Assembly: GCA_021772975.1 (NCBI GenBank)
Contig: JAJFKY010000014.1
Location: 124,001-188,000 of the forward strand
Origin: Gammaproteobacteria bacterium
GTDB taxonomy: Bacteria; Pseudomonadota; Gammaproteobacteria; Xanthomonadales; Wenzhouxiangellaceae
Direction: 5' to 3'
Length of the DNA stretch: 64,000 nucleotides
The notes under the pieces were generated by a model. That model saw only the letters and a program-made list of their open reading frames with translations, was not told where the DNA came from and did not search any database. Of this stretch, positions 18,711 through 28,639 are shown in pieces (the first letter of the stretch is position 1; each line of letters begins with the position of its first letter). A program made the translations under genes and the position numbers.

Positions 18711-19229
18711 TGTCCGCAGCCGATGCTTCAGAAGCCCGGCAGCGCCGCTAAAGGTTCGCCCGCTTGATTAAAAAATCCGCGTGCGGTCAGCGGCTTCAAC
18801 GGCTGGCCTGGCCTGGCTAGGCAGAGGGCCAGCCGGGGGCGGGTGACCGCCAGCTTTTCAGCCACTGATTGAGGTCTGGCTCAGGCAAGCGAATTTTCAC
18901 TGCTGCCCCGGCCCTGCCAGCGCGGAACGTCGGTGGCTAATAACAGAACAGCGCAGTTTTCAGTTCACGACCATCCGCCTGATCAGGCATTGGATGGTGT
19001 TCATTCGAGAGGCCTTAGCTGATCGCTGCATCAGTCTCAGCGAAAGCGCTGATCTTAGTTTGAAAGTGGCCGGAGCATTGCCTGGCATGAGCGCCTATTC
19101 AGCAGGGCGCGGTTGCGACCGGTCTATCGCCGAGCCGCTGAAGAGATAATATCCGCTCTCGCAGCGCGAAGCTGATGTCTGGCTGTCGGCATAGCCATCA
19201 TCTGGCTGGCGCTGGCCACGATGAAGCAT
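18711..19229. other. Intergenic stretch without recognisable gene
   Basis: About 520 bases between two terminators. No open frame with a ribosome site and no repeats shared with the rest of the window. It may hold a decayed gene, but I see no specific similarity. Confidence 0.4.
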
Positions 19230-19230
19230 A

Positions 19231-19257
19231 AAAAAGGCTCCGGAATCCGGAGCCTTT
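19231..19257 (-). terminator. Terminator of the M13 peptidase gene
   Basis: On the minus strand AAAGGCTCCGG and CCGGAGCCTTT form a stem followed by a run of T, 27 bases beyond the stop codon. Confidence 0.85.
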
Positions 19258-19283
19258 GCGTATTCAGGTCAGCTTGAATCAAG

Positions 19284-21401
19284 CTACCAGATTTTCACCC
19301 GGTTTTCCGGGGCGGTGTACATGGGATCACCCGGCTGAACTTCAAATGCCTCATAAAACTCCGGCATATTGGTGACGACCCCATTAACCCGGAATTTGCT
19401 GGGTGAGTGAGGGTCGGTATTCAAGCGCCGTTTGAGCTCCTCATCGCGATACAGACGTTGCCAGACCTGTGCCCAGCCAAGGAAAAAGCGCTGCTGACCA
19501 GTCAGCCCGTCTATCACTGGTGATGGCTGGCCATCCAGGGATTGCTGCCAGGCCTGATAGGCGATGCTAAGCCCTCCCAGATCGCCAATATTCTCGCCCA
19601 GAGTGAGTTCACCATTGACGTATTCACCATCAATGGCTTCGTAATCTGAATATTGTTCCACCAGCTGCTGGGTACGCGCCTGAAACTCCGCCCGGTCCTG
19701 GTCAGTCCACCAGTTGCGCAGATTGCCGTCGCCGTCAGATTTACTGCCCTGGTCATCAAAACCGTGACCCATCTCGTGACCAATCACAGCGCCGATTCCG
19801 CCGTAGTTGGCGGCATCATCCGCTTCAGGGTTAAAGAACGGTGGCTGTAAGATGGCCGCCGGGAAGACGATTTCATTCATGGGTGGATTGTAATAGGCGT
19901 TGATAGTCTGCGGCGTCATAAACCATTCATCGCGGTTGATCGGTCCGCCCAGTTTCTGAATATTGCGCTGGTTTTCAAAATTTGTCCCGTTTTTGATATT
20001 GCCGACCAGGTCATCAGCGGAAATGCTGAGTGAGCTGTAATCGAGCCAACTGTCCGGGTAACCGATCTTGGGCGAAAACTTGGCCAGTTTGTCCAGCGCC
20101 TGTTGTTTGGTCTCTTCGCCCATCCAGTCAAGCTTAAGGATGGACTTGCGATAGGCTGCGCGCAGATTTTCCACCAACTCAACCATGCCCTGTTTGGCTT
20201 CCGGCTGAAAGTGCCGCTGAACGTATATCTGACCGAGCAATTCACCCATGATCTGATCAATGCCTTCAATCGCGCGCTTCCAGCGTGGCCGTTGCTCGGC
20301 GATGCCCTGCAGGCCTTTGCCGTGGAACTCGAAGTCCGCGTTCACGAACGGTTCGCTCAGGTAAGCAGCATAAGCATCCAGCAATTGGAATTTCAGATAG
20401 TCTTTCCAGGTTGACAGCGGGGTATCGGATAAAATGTCGGGCAAGGCCCGCAGGTAACTGGGTTGACGGATGATAAGTTCCTGCTGAGCCGGGATTTGAG
20501 CGGCAGCAAACAGTGCCGACCAGCCAAACCCCGGTGTCATTTCCTGTAACTCGGCAAAACTCATTTTGTTGTAGGTTTTATCGCGGTCACGGTTATCAAC
20601 ACGGCTCCAGTGATTTTCCGCCAGCCTGGTTTCCAACGCCAATATGGCTTCCGCGCGCTGAGCCGGGTCGGTTATTCCGGTCAGTTCAAACAAGCTCACG
20701 ATGTGCTGTTTCATCAGCTCGCGGGCGTTATTAAAACGTTCATTGTCCTGCAGATAATAGTCGCGGTCGGGTAGCGTCAGACCGGCCTGGGTAAGATACA
20801 GCGCGTAGCGTGTGGCATCCTTGGAGTCCTGATTGACGAAACCAATGGCGGGCAGGTTAACGCCCAGTCTGTATAACTGTCCCATGGCGGCAAACAATGC
20901 CGGTTTGCTGTCAACCGCATCAATGGCTGCCAGGTCTTCCGTCAGCGGGCTGATGCCCTTGCTGTCAGCGGCCTGCTTATCCATGTAGGCGGTGTAGAAG
21001 TCGCGGATTTTCTGCTCCGGCGTACCTGTCGGCACGTCATCGCTACGGCTGACTTCTTCGACGATGGTTTTCAGATTGGCTTCGGCCTCATCCGACAGGA
21101 TGCCAAAGGTGCCATAGTTGGATTTATCAGCAGGAATTTCAGTATTGCTCAGCCATTCACCGTTGGCATACTCGAAAAAATCCGTGCCCGGGCTTACCGA
21201 ACTGTCAATGGCTTCCAGGCTAATGCCGGTCAGTACCACGCTGTCGGCTGGTTCAGCAGTGGGCGTACTGATGTCATTGCCTGCGCCGGTGTCAGTCTGA
21301 GGGCTGCTGATATCACTGGCGTTGGGCTCGGCAGCTTGCTGTTGACAGCCGGTAATGCCGGTAATCAGCAGCGCGGTTACTGCAAGTAGGCGAATTTTCA
21401 T
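19284..21401 (-). CDS. M13 family (neprilysin/PepO-type) metallopeptidase lipoprotein
   Basis: A zinc endopeptidase acting on small peptides, probably in the periplasm. ATG 21401 is chosen because a lipoprotein signal follows directly (LLITGITGC, lipidated Cys at about 19) with AAGGAA upstream; 19 more residues upstream are possible but spoil the signal. The protein has 705 residues. The M13 N-domain runs from ISLEAIDSSVSPGTDFFEYANG. The catalytic motif HEMGH is at residues 542-546, the third ligand region is GENIGDLGG, and the family C-terminus ends ...PENRVKIW. It stands alone, with its own terminator. Confidence 0.95.
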   Translation of the reverse strand: MKIRLLAVTALLITGITGCQQQAAEPNASDISSPQTDTGAGNDISTPTAEPADSVVLTGISLEAIDSSVSPGTDFFEYANGEWLSNTEIPADKSNYGTFGILSDEAEANLKTIVEEVSRSDDVPTGTPEQKIRDFYTAYMDKQAADSKGISPLTEDLAAIDAVDSKPALFAAMGQLYRLGVNLPAIGFVNQDSKDATRYALYLTQAGLTLPDRDYYLQDNERFNNARELMKQHIVSLFELTGITDPAQRAEAILALETRLAENHWSRVDNRDRDKTYNKMSFAELQEMTPGFGWSALFAAAQIPAQQELIIRQPSYLRALPDILSDTPLSTWKDYLKFQLLDAYAAYLSEPFVNADFEFHGKGLQGIAEQRPRWKRAIEGIDQIMGELLGQIYVQRHFQPEAKQGMVELVENLRAAYRKSILKLDWMGEETKQQALDKLAKFSPKIGYPDSWLDYSSLSISADDLVGNIKNGTNFENQRNIQKLGGPINRDEWFMTPQTINAYYNPPMNEIVFPAAILQPPFFNPEADDAANYGGIGAVIGHEMGHGFDDQGSKSDGDGNLRNWWTDQDRAEFQARTQQLVEQYSDYEAIDGEYVNGELTLGENIGDLGGLSIAYQAWQQSLDGQPSPVIDGLTGQQRFFLGWAQVWQRLYRDEELKRRLNTDPHSPSKFRVNGVVTNMPEFYEAFEVQPGDPMYTAPENRVKIW

Positions 21402-21474
21402 TATCACGGGGTTCCTTAGTTTCATGACAGCCACAAATAGTAACATCCGGATCATCAAATCTTGCTGGTTTCGA

Positions 21475-21502
21475 CTTGAAAACAGGCAATCTGGTCTTAT
21501 CT
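21475..21502 (+). promoter_or_regulatory. Candidate heat-shock (sigma-32) promoter of the small heat-shock gene
   Basis: A perfect CTTGAAA (21475-21481), a 13-base spacer and TCTTATCT (21495-21502), a weak match to CCCCATNT. The spacer length equals that of the lon candidate. Confidence 0.5.
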
Positions 21503-21590
21503 AAGAAATCGTAGCAGCTGTAAAGAGCTACTCATCCTGGCCGTTAGGCAGGCTGAAATTTAAAACCTATTGCTTAAGGAGAATATGGTT

Positions 21591-22073
21591 ATGACTACTT
21601 TTGATTTTTCCCCTTTGTTTCGCACCGCGATCGGCTTTGATCGTCTGGCCAACCAGTTGAATACCGCGGTCGGCAACGACTCCGGCGGCTATCCGCCTTA
21701 CAACATCGAAGCGCGCGAAGAAAATGCCTACCGGATCACCATGGCGGTAGCCGGTTTTGATGAGTCCGAACTGGAGATTGTCAGCGAGCAGAATGTGCTG
21801 AGAGTATCCGGCAAGCAGACTGCCGGTGATGATACCGAACGCGACTACCTGTACCGTGGTATCGCCAACCGTGCCTTCGAGCGGCGTTTCCAGCTGGCTG
21901 AGCATGTCAAGGTTGATGGTGCACGTTTGCAGAATGGCTTATTGCATATTGATCTGGTTCGAGAAGTTCCGGAAGCCATGAAGCCGCGTCAAATCGAGAT
22001 TCGTTCCAATTCAGATTCTCGCCTGATAGAAAGCGAATCCAAGCAGTCCAGCGACCACGTTAAAGCTGCCTGA
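21591..22073 (+). CDS. Small heat-shock protein, Hsp20/IbpA family
   Basis: An ATP-independent holdase that binds unfolding proteins at the surface of aggregates. ATG 21591 fits best: AAGGAG ends nine bases upstream, while ATG 21585 is too close. The protein has 160 residues. The start [19 protein letters not shown] matches the IbpA/B N-arm, the alpha-crystallin domain covers about 30-130 (YPPYNIE...[12 protein letters not shown]-x-F-x-L-A-E), and the tail is polar. The candidate sigma-32 promoter and the terminator make this a single-gene unit. Confidence 0.94.
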   Translation: MTTFDFSPLFRTAIGFDRLANQLNTAVGNDSGGYPPYNIEAREENAYRITMAVAGFDESELEIVSEQNVLRVSGKQTAGDDTERDYLYRGIANRAFERRFQLAEHVKVDGARLQNGLLHIDLVREVPEAMKPRQIEIRSNSDSRLIESESKQSSDHVKAA

Positions 22074-22094
22074 CAGCGATTCTAATGCGATCCA

Positions 22095-22123
22095 GAGGGC
22101 GCCCGCCGGGCGCCCTTTTTTTG
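22095..22123 (+). terminator. Terminator of the small heat-shock gene
   Basis: AGGGCGCCC and GGGCGCCCT form a perfect stem around GCC, followed by seven T. Confidence 0.9.
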
Positions 22124-22169
22124 CTGTCGGGGTGTCAATGTCAGCGCAAAACTCGCATAATTCACCCCC

Positions 22170-22901
22170 ATGAATGGCTTGTTGTTATTGCTTCACCGCC
22201 TGTGGTTATTGCTGGTGTTTGTTCCGCTTGCGCTGGTGGTGACCACCCTGGCGGTGCTGGGTGTTATCTCGTTGCGCTGGCTGGTCGGCAGTAAAGCCGC
22301 CGGTCGGATCGTGGCGGCACGCTGGGCGCGCATCCTTGCCTGGCTGTTGCCGCTGCGGGTCAGCGTGCGCGGGCGGCAGAATGTTGACCCCAGTCAGGCT
22401 TATGTGGTGGTCGCCAACCACCTCAGCATGCTGGATATTCTGGCTGTTTTTGGCTGGTCCGGGCTGGATCTGCGCTGGGTATTAAAACGTGAACTTCGGC
22501 AGCTGCCGTTGATCGGCTGGGGCTGTCAGATTCTCGGCTATGTGTTTGTTGACCGCAGCAATCGTGATCTGGCGGTCGAGGCTATTAATAAGGCAGCCGG
22601 CAGGCTGGAGCCTGGTGAGGGCATGATGTTTTTTCCGGAAGGCACGCGCAGCAAAAAAGGTGAATTGCTGGCTTTTAAGATGGGCGCTTTTAAAACGGCG
22701 ATTACTCAGCAGATGCCGGTCTTGCCGGTCAGTATCGTGGGTACTTATCGCTTGATGCCATCGGGCAGTATGTTCCCGAAACCAGGCCGGGCCGAAATAT
22801 GGATTCATCCAGCCATTGAGACCACCGGCCTGCGCAGACTGGATGCCCAGGAAATAGCGCGCCAGGCCAGGGATTCTATTAATAACGGTCTGCAAGACTA
22901 G
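22170..22901 (+). CDS. plsC: 1-acyl-sn-glycerol-3-phosphate acyltransferase
   Basis: Adds the second acyl chain to lysophosphatidate to give phosphatidic acid at the inner membrane. It has 243 residues. Membrane segments lie at about 2-38 and motif I is NHLSMLD (His84, Asp89). The glycerol-phosphate motif FFPEGTRS is at 154-161, and a PVLPVSIVGTYRLMPSG motif IV region follows. The rhomboid gene begins four bases after its stop. Confidence 0.93.
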   Translation: MNGLLLLLHRLWLLLVFVPLALVVTTLAVLGVISLRWLVGSKAAGRIVAARWARILAWLLPLRVSVRGRQNVDPSQAYVVVANHLSMLDILAVFGWSGLDLRWVLKRELRQLPLIGWGCQILGYVFVDRSNRDLAVEAINKAAGRLEPGEGMMFFPEGTRSKKGELLAFKMGAFKTAITQQMPVLPVSIVGTYRLMPSGSMFPKPGRAEIWIHPAIETTGLRRLDAQEIARQARDSINNGLQD

Positions 22902-22904
22902 CTC

Positions 22905-23567
22905 ATGCGTGTTGATATCCCTGATCCTGAATACGCGACTTCGGCGCGTGCCAAGCGTAATTTTTTGACCGCTGCGCGGTTTAGCGCGGGGTTTGTGACG
23001 CTGATCTGGGCGGTGTTTCTGCTCGACCGGTTATTTGACCTGCAGTTGTATCACTTCGGTCTGCTGCCGCAAACTCAATCAGGGCTGGCCGGCCTGCTGA
23101 TGACCCCGTTGCTGCACGCCAGCTGGCAGCACTTATTGTCCAACACCCTGCCGTTACTGGTGGCCGGTACGGCGATCCTGTTTTTATATCCCAATTCAGC
23201 AGTGCGGGTGATTCCGATCATCTATCTGGGCAGTTCGCTGGTGGTGTGGGTGTTTGGCCGTCCGGATGTGCACATCGGCGCCAGTGGCCTGATCTATGGG
23301 CTGCTGGCCTACGTGTTTATCGGTGGAATTCTGCGCCGTGACATGCGTTCAATCGGGGTTTCGCTGCTGATCTGGTTTTTATACGGTTCGCTGCTGGCTG
23401 GCATAGTGCCTCGGGCGGGGCCGGTTTCCTGGGAGTTGCATTTGTCCGGTTTTATTCTGGGGGTGGTGCTGGCGGTGATTTACCGTGCGTGGGACCGTCC
23501 GCCCCGCAAGCGCTATGTGTGGGAAGATGAGGAAGAATCCGATCAGCAGGCAAAAGAAGAACCGTAG
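22905..23567 (+). CDS. Rhomboid family intramembrane serine protease
   Basis: Cleaves transmembrane substrates within the bilayer. It has 220 residues and about six hydrophobic helices. The catalytic dyad is Ser127 in HIGASGLIYG and His179 in WELHLSGFILG. The helix-2 HxxxxHxxxN motif (His71, His76, Asn80) is also present. The cytosolic tail (about 195-220) is highly acidic. It is tightly linked to plsC. The substrate is unknown. Confidence 0.92.
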   Translation: MRVDIPDPEYATSARAKRNFLTAARFSAGFVTLIWAVFLLDRLFDLQLYHFGLLPQTQSGLAGLLMTPLLHASWQHLLSNTLPLLVAGTAILFLYPNSAVRVIPIIYLGSSLVVWVFGRPDVHIGASGLIYGLLAYVFIGGILRRDMRSIGVSLLIWFLYGSLLAGIVPRAGPVSWELHLSGFILGVVLAVIYRAWDRPPRKRYVWEDEEESDQQAKEEP

Positions 23568-23645
23568 CGAACGTCTTTAAGCACTGATCTTTAACGCTGC
23601 TTACGGCATAATTGCAATCCTGACTTAGTCCTCCGGAGTACCGGC

Positions 23646-24698
23646 ATGGGTTTTATTCGAGGCTTATTTAAAACGCTGATTTTTTTAGTGGCACTGGTGG
23701 TGGTGGTCGCATTATTCCTGCCTGCCAGCACCACAGTGACGCGCAGCCTGACGATCCAGGCGGCACCTGCCAGGGTATTTGAACTGGTCAATGGCTTTGC
23801 CCACTTCAACAGGTTTTCGCCCTGGCACAATGCCGACCCACAGACCCGCTATAGCTATACCGGACCACCAGCTGGTGTCGGTGCCCGGATGGAGTGGGAC
23901 AGTGATAATCCCAACGTCGGGCAGGGCAGCAGCCAGATCATCGCGGTTGAAACAAACCGCAAAGTCACCACCAGGCTGGATTTTGGCGGGCAGGGTGACG
24001 CAATCGCCTGGTTTGCATTGCAACCGGTGGCCACCGATACCGAGGTCACCTGGGGCTTGCGCAGTGATGCGGGTTTTGATCCGCTGGCGCGCTATTTTAA
24101 TTTGCTGCTGGATTACTTTGTCGGCAAGGATTATGAGCAGGGTTTGCGTCAGCTGAAAATCCTGGCGGAAGCCGATCCGGTCACCGGTCCGAATCCGTTG
24201 GATGCCGCCCGCCAGGGTGTCCGGCTGGTGGAGCAGCCGGCACGCAAAATACTGTCGCTGAATGGTCGCGCCAACCGGGATTATGCTGCCATCAGCGCGG
24301 CCCTGAGCTTAACTTATCGTCAGTTGGGTACAGCCGGTCAGGCGGCTGGACTCAATATTGAAGGCGCGCCCTACGTGGTCAGTGAGTACATGACGGATGA
24401 GCATTATGTCTATACTGCCGCGGTGCCGGTTTCCGGCAATAGCGATGCTGCTGTTCTGCCCGGTGACGTCGAGTTGAAAACAGTAACAGCCGGGCAGGCT
24501 GCCTGTGCCTATCATCAGGGCAACGCCGACACCATCGCGACCACTCATCAACAGATAGTGCACTGGATGGCTGAACAGGGTTATCTGGTTGCCGGACCGG
24601 CGCGTGAGCGGTACCTGCCGGAACAAAGTGATGCTTCCGCGCGGCAGATCGGCATCCAGGTCTGTATTCCGGCGCTGGCCGGTAACCTGTCAGGCTAG
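23646..24698 (+). CDS. Membrane-anchored SRPBCC (polyketide cyclase-like) plus GyrI-like effector-binding protein
   Basis: A 350-residue protein. An N-terminal hydrophobic anchor (about 8-27) is followed by a START/SRPBCC ligand-binding domain (about 33-175; RSLTIQAAPARVFELVNGFAHFNRFSPW). A C-terminal GyrI-like/AraC-effector domain (about 195-350) follows, recognised by its repeated beta-alpha layout and VSEYMTDEHYVYTAAVPV. Such fusions occur widely as uncharacterised envelope or cytosolic proteins thought to bind small amphipathic ligands. A CCGGAG site precedes the ATG. The next gene follows within five bases or overlaps its end. Confidence 0.8.
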   Translation: MGFIRGLFKTLIFLVALVVVVALFLPASTTVTRSLTIQAAPARVFELVNGFAHFNRFSPWHNADPQTRYSYTGPPAGVGARMEWDSDNPNVGQGSSQIIAVETNRKVTTRLDFGGQGDAIAWFALQPVATDTEVTWGLRSDAGFDPLARYFNLLLDYFVGKDYEQGLRQLKILAEADPVTGPNPLDAARQGVRLVEQPARKILSLNGRANRDYAAISAALSLTYRQLGTAGQAAGLNIEGAPYVVSEYMTDEHYVYTAAVPVSGNSDAAVLPGDVELKTVTAGQAACAYHQGNADTIATTHQQIVHWMAEQGYLVAGPARERYLPEQSDASARQIGIQVCIPALAGNLSG

Positions 24699-24702
24699 CA
24701 AG

Positions 24703-25650
24703 CTGTCTTCCCTGACCAAGCGTCCTGTTATCCACATGGTGGGCGCCGGACGTGCCGGAACAACACTCGCCCAGGCCTGGCAGCACGCAGGTTTGGCCGA
24801 TACCGGCGTGGTGCTTAACCGCAGCACGGACTCGGCCGCCAAGGCGGTCGGGCAGATTGGTGCCGGCCAGGCGGTCAGCAGCTGGCCAGTGGCGTTATTT
24901 GCGGCCAGCCCGGCGGACAGCGAGGACCCATCAGCCGATTGGATCATGCTGGCGGTGCCGGATGGTGAATTGCCCGATGTGGCTGCAATGCTGGCGCGCG
25001 CGCTGCAGGCTGGCGACCAACCGGCGCTGGTGTTTCATATCAGCGGACAACTGGATAATAGCGTGCTGGCGCCGCTGGCTGAGCAGGGTATATTGACCGC
25101 TTCGGCCCATCCGGTGCTGGCGTTTGCGCAACCGGACACCGCCCGCCAGCAACTGCCGCACAGTCATTGCCTGCTGGTGGCGGAGGATCAGGCTTATCAA
25201 TGGCTGGAATATCTGTTTGCCGGATTGGGTATGGATTGCATCCGCGCGCCTGAAAATCTGAATAAAGCCCAATATCATGCGGCCATGGTATGTGCCAGCA
25301 ACTTCACTTGTGCGCTGCAGTATCTGGCTGAAAATCTGGCCGGGCAAGCGGGCCTGTCTATCGGCAGTGCGCGTCAGTTGTTGACGAATCTTTGTCAGCA
25401 CAGTCTGACTTCGGTTGCCCGCCACGGTCCGCTGATGGCCTTGACCGGTCCGATTGAGCGCGGTGATCTGATCGCCACCGAGCGTTTGCTGCAAGCCTGG
25501 CAGGTTTTGCCGGACAGCCAGTCTGATACGCTGATTGCATTGGCTGCAACGGTGGCGGACATGGGGCAGGCAAAAAGCAGTCTGGATGCTTCACAACGGA
25601 CTGCGCTGCAAAAGCTGTTCAATCAATTCATGAGTTCTGGAGAGTTATGA
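24703..25650 (+). CDS. Rossmann-like and DUF2520 domain protein
   Basis: The N-terminal NAD(P)-type fold starts at RPVIHMVGAGRAGTTLAQAW. The C-terminal DUF2520 helical domain (about 150-310) has HAAMVCASNFTCAL, related to the dimerisation domain of ketopantoate reductase-type enzymes. The start is unclear: no ATG, GTG or TTG lies between the previous stop and the first beta-strand. CTG at 24703 keeps the whole fold; ATG 24736 would cut the first strand, and ATG 24631 would overlap the previous gene by 68 bases. It overlaps pepN by four bases (ATGA). The reaction is unknown. Confidence 0.8.
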   Translation: MSSLTKRPVIHMVGAGRAGTTLAQAWQHAGLADTGVVLNRSTDSAAKAVGQIGAGQAVSSWPVALFAASPADSEDPSADWIMLAVPDGELPDVAAMLARALQAGDQPALVFHISGQLDNSVLAPLAEQGILTASAHPVLAFAQPDTARQQLPHSHCLLVAEDQAYQWLEYLFAGLGMDCIRAPENLNKAQYHAAMVCASNFTCALQYLAENLAGQAGLSIGSARQLLTNLCQHSLTSVARHGPLMALTGPIERGDLIATERLLQAWQVLPDSQSDTLIALAATVADMGQAKSSLDASQRTALQKLFNQFMSSGEL

Positions 25651-28298
25651 AAAAAGGTCAACCACAACAAAGCCCGATTCGCCGTCACGACTATCAGCCA
25701 CCGGCGTTTCTGGTGGATGAACTGGCGTTGGATGTTTTGATTGACCCTCAGCGCAGCCTGGTGAACAGCCGTTTTGAGGTGTATCGCAATCCGGCCGGCA
25801 CGGGGCCAGCCGAAGAATTGATCCTGGATGGCTCAGGGCTGGAATTAGTATCAATCAGTGTCGATGGTCAGCTGTTATCCGATGATCAGTATCACAGTGA
25901 CGACGAACACCTGACTATTCCGGGCATCAGTCAGCGGGCGGTGCTGGAGATTCAGGTTGCGCTGGCGCCGGCCAGTAATACTGCGCTGGAAGGTTTGTAT
26001 GTTTCCGGAGATTTTTTACTGACCCAGTGTGAACCACAGGGGTTTCGCAAGATCACTTATTTTCTCGACCGGCCAGATGTCATGTGCCGTTACCGGGTCT
26101 GCATTGAGGCCGATGAGCACAGGTTTCCGGTGTTGCTGTGCAATGGTAACCAAACCGCCCGGGAGCAACTGGAGGATGGCCGGCACCGGGTCTGCTGGCA
26201 TGATCCGTTTCCTAAACCCAGTTACCTGTTCGCGCTGGTGGCCGGTGATCTGGGTATCGTCGATGAAACCTTTACCACCGCCAGTGGCCGGGAGGTGTTA
26301 CTGCGTTTCGTGGTTGAACACGGCAGTGAGGCCCAGTGCCGCTACGCGATGCAATCGTTGATCAGGGCGATGCGCTGGGATGAGCAGCGCTTCGGGTTGG
26401 AATACGATCTGGATATTTATCATGTGGTGGTGACCCATGACTTCAATATGGGGGCGATGGAAAACAAGAGCCTGAATATCTTCAATTCACGCTACGTTCT
26501 GGCCGATCAGGAAACCGCAACCGATGCGGACTTTCAGGCAATCGAAGGGGTTATCGGGCATGAGTATTTTCATAACTGGACCGGCAACCGGGTCACTTGC
26601 CGGGACTGGTTTCAGTTAACCCTGAAAGAAGGGTTGACGGTTTTCCGGGATCAGGAGTTTTCCGCCGATATGCAATCCCAGGCGGTTGAGCGGATTAACG
26701 CGGTGCGTAGCCTGCGCCAGCGCCAGTTTTCGGAAGATGACGGTCCGATGGCGCATCCCATCAGACCGGATGAATATCTGGAAATCAATAATTTTTACAC
26801 CGCGACTGTTTACCAGAAAGGCGCGGAAATTATCCGCATGTATCAAACCCTGCTGGGAGGTGACGGTTTCCGGCGCGGGATGGATCTGTATTTTCAGCGG
26901 CATGACGGTCAGGCGGTGACCTGTGATGATTTTCTAGCTGCCATGGCCGATGCCAATCAGTTCGATCTGCAGCAATTCGGTCGTTGGTACAGTCAGGTAG
27001 GTACGCCTGAGGTTGAGGTCAGCATGCAGTATGACGCTGACCGGCAGCGCTGCGTGCTGAGTCTGCGGCAGTCGCTCGGAGATGCTGAAGCACCACCATT
27101 ATTGATTCCCGTGGCGGTTGGTCTGCTGGACCAGCAGGGCAGAGATTTGCCCCTGTATGGTCCTGAGCTGACAGACCAGGGTCAGAGCAGCGCGGTTTTG
27201 CAACTGAATGGCCGGCAACAGCAGTTTGTGTTTACCGATGTGCCGGAAAAACCGTTGCCTTCTCTGCTGCGAGGTTTTTCCGCACCAGTCAAGTTGCGCT
27301 ATAGCATGACGCGTACTGAACTGGCGCGGCAGATGGCGCATGACAGCGATAGTTTTAACCGCTGGGATGCAGCGGAGCGCTTGCAGCTGGATATTCTCAA
27401 GCAGCAGGTCAGCAGCGTGGCGCGGGGCGGCGAGGTGACGGTTGACGATATTTTTGTCCAGGCTATGGCGCGGGTGCTGGATGATCAGAACCTGGATCCG
27501 GAACTGGCTGCACTTGCGCTTACCCGGGTGAGTCAGGATTATCTATCCCAGCAGTTGCAGGTGATTGATGTAGAAGCGGTGTATACCGCTACCCAGGGTT
27601 TTGCCAGCTACCTCGCAAAGCACCCGGATTTACAGCCGCGCATGCAGCACAGGATGCAGCAGGCAGCCGAGCAAACGATTGACTGGTCACTGCGTACCAC
27701 CGACATCGGTTTACGCAGATTGCATAATGTTCTGCTGGCTTATCTGATGCGCACTGAGGATCAGCAAACGCTCGCCTATTGTCAGCGGCGTTACTTCGAA
27801 GCTGACAATATGACCAACCGGCTAAGCACTCTGGGAATACTGGTCAATAGAGGCGGTGATGCAGGCGAGGACTGTCTGGCCGACTTTGCCCAGCGCTATC
27901 AGGATAATCCGCTGGTGATGGACAAATGGTTTGCCATTCAGGCAATGCGTCATCATCTGCCGGTCGGTGAGTTGCAGCGGTTGATGGAACATGCTGCTTT
28001 CAGCATCAAGAACCCGAATAAAGTGCGCGCCGTTATCGGTACTTTCGCACACGCCAACCCGACCGGTTTTCATGCGCCTGATGGCAGCGGTTATGCGTTT
28101 ATGGCCGAGCAGATTATTGCCCTCAATCAGCTCAACCCACAGGTTGCCGCACGTCTGGCGAGCTGTTTTAACCGCTGGCGTCATTACACTGAAGACCATC
28201 AGCAGGCCATGCGTGTGCAGCTGGAGCGTATTATTTCAGCCGCTGATCTGTCGCCGGATGTGTTTGAAGTGGTGTCCAATGCATTGCGGAAAGGGTAG
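25647..28298 (+). CDS. pepN: Aminopeptidase N (M1 family)
   Basis: A cytoplasmic zinc aminopeptidase with broad specificity that finishes peptide breakdown after Clp and Lon. It has 883 residues, the size of E. coli PepN. The exopeptidase motif GAMEN is at 269-273, zinc motif HEYFH at 305-309 and the third-ligand Glu in LTLKEGLTVFRDQEF. The beta-sandwich and helical C-terminal arch are complete. The ATG overlaps the preceding stop (ATGA). Confidence 0.97.
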   Translation: MKKGQPQQSPIRRHDYQPPAFLVDELALDVLIDPQRSLVNSRFEVYRNPAGTGPAEELILDGSGLELVSISVDGQLLSDDQYHSDDEHLTIPGISQRAVLEIQVALAPASNTALEGLYVSGDFLLTQCEPQGFRKITYFLDRPDVMCRYRVCIEADEHRFPVLLCNGNQTAREQLEDGRHRVCWHDPFPKPSYLFALVAGDLGIVDETFTTASGREVLLRFVVEHGSEAQCRYAMQSLIRAMRWDEQRFGLEYDLDIYHVVVTHDFNMGAMENKSLNIFNSRYVLADQETATDADFQAIEGVIGHEYFHNWTGNRVTCRDWFQLTLKEGLTVFRDQEFSADMQSQAVERINAVRSLRQRQFSEDDGPMAHPIRPDEYLEINNFYTATVYQKGAEIIRMYQTLLGGDGFRRGMDLYFQRHDGQAVTCDDFLAAMADANQFDLQQFGRWYSQVGTPEVEVSMQYDADRQRCVLSLRQSLGDAEAPPLLIPVAVGLLDQQGRDLPLYGPELTDQGQSSAVLQLNGRQQQFVFTDVPEKPLPSLLRGFSAPVKLRYSMTRTELARQMAHDSDSFNRWDAAERLQLDILKQQVSSVARGGEVTVDDIFVQAMARVLDDQNLDPELAALALTRVSQDYLSQQLQVIDVEAVYTATQGFASYLAKHPDLQPRMQHRMQQAAEQTIDWSLRTTDIGLRRLHNVLLAYLMRTEDQQTLAYCQRRYFEADNMTNRLSTLGILVNRGGDAGEDCLADFAQRYQDNPLVMDKWFAIQAMRHHLPVGELQRLMEHAAFSIKNPNKVRAVIGTFAHANPTGFHAPDGSGYAFMAEQIIALNQLNPQVAARLASCFNRWRHYTEDHQQAMRVQLERIISAADLSPDVFEVVSNALRKG

Positions 28299-28639
28299 CT
28301 GGCAGAGGGCGTTTTTACTCTTTAATAGCAGTTCTTTGAGATATGCCTGCGGTGGTCTCGCCGCTTGGCGCAAGCTGAGGTGATTGACTTTCCTGCCAGC
28401 AGTGATATATAGGATATAAGCCTCTCTCGGCTGGGTTACGATCTAGCGCGCTGCGCTCTAATTTGATCCGTCAGCAAGAATAGCTGGTCCCGGTGAAATC
28501 CGACAATGGCTCTTGTATACTCAGAAGAGTCATTAACATAGGGTTAGCAAAGGGCGGCTTACGACCCAAGGCGGACCTTAGCCTTTCGGCTTATTCGTGG
28601 AAATTGCTGAACCATACTTGACGTAAGAAACAAAACTAG
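28299..28639. other. Intergenic region before the AraC-type gene
   Basis: About 340 bases with no supportable gene. Base use becomes more AT-rich than in the pepN operon. No clear promoter or terminator is seen. Confidence 0.35.
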
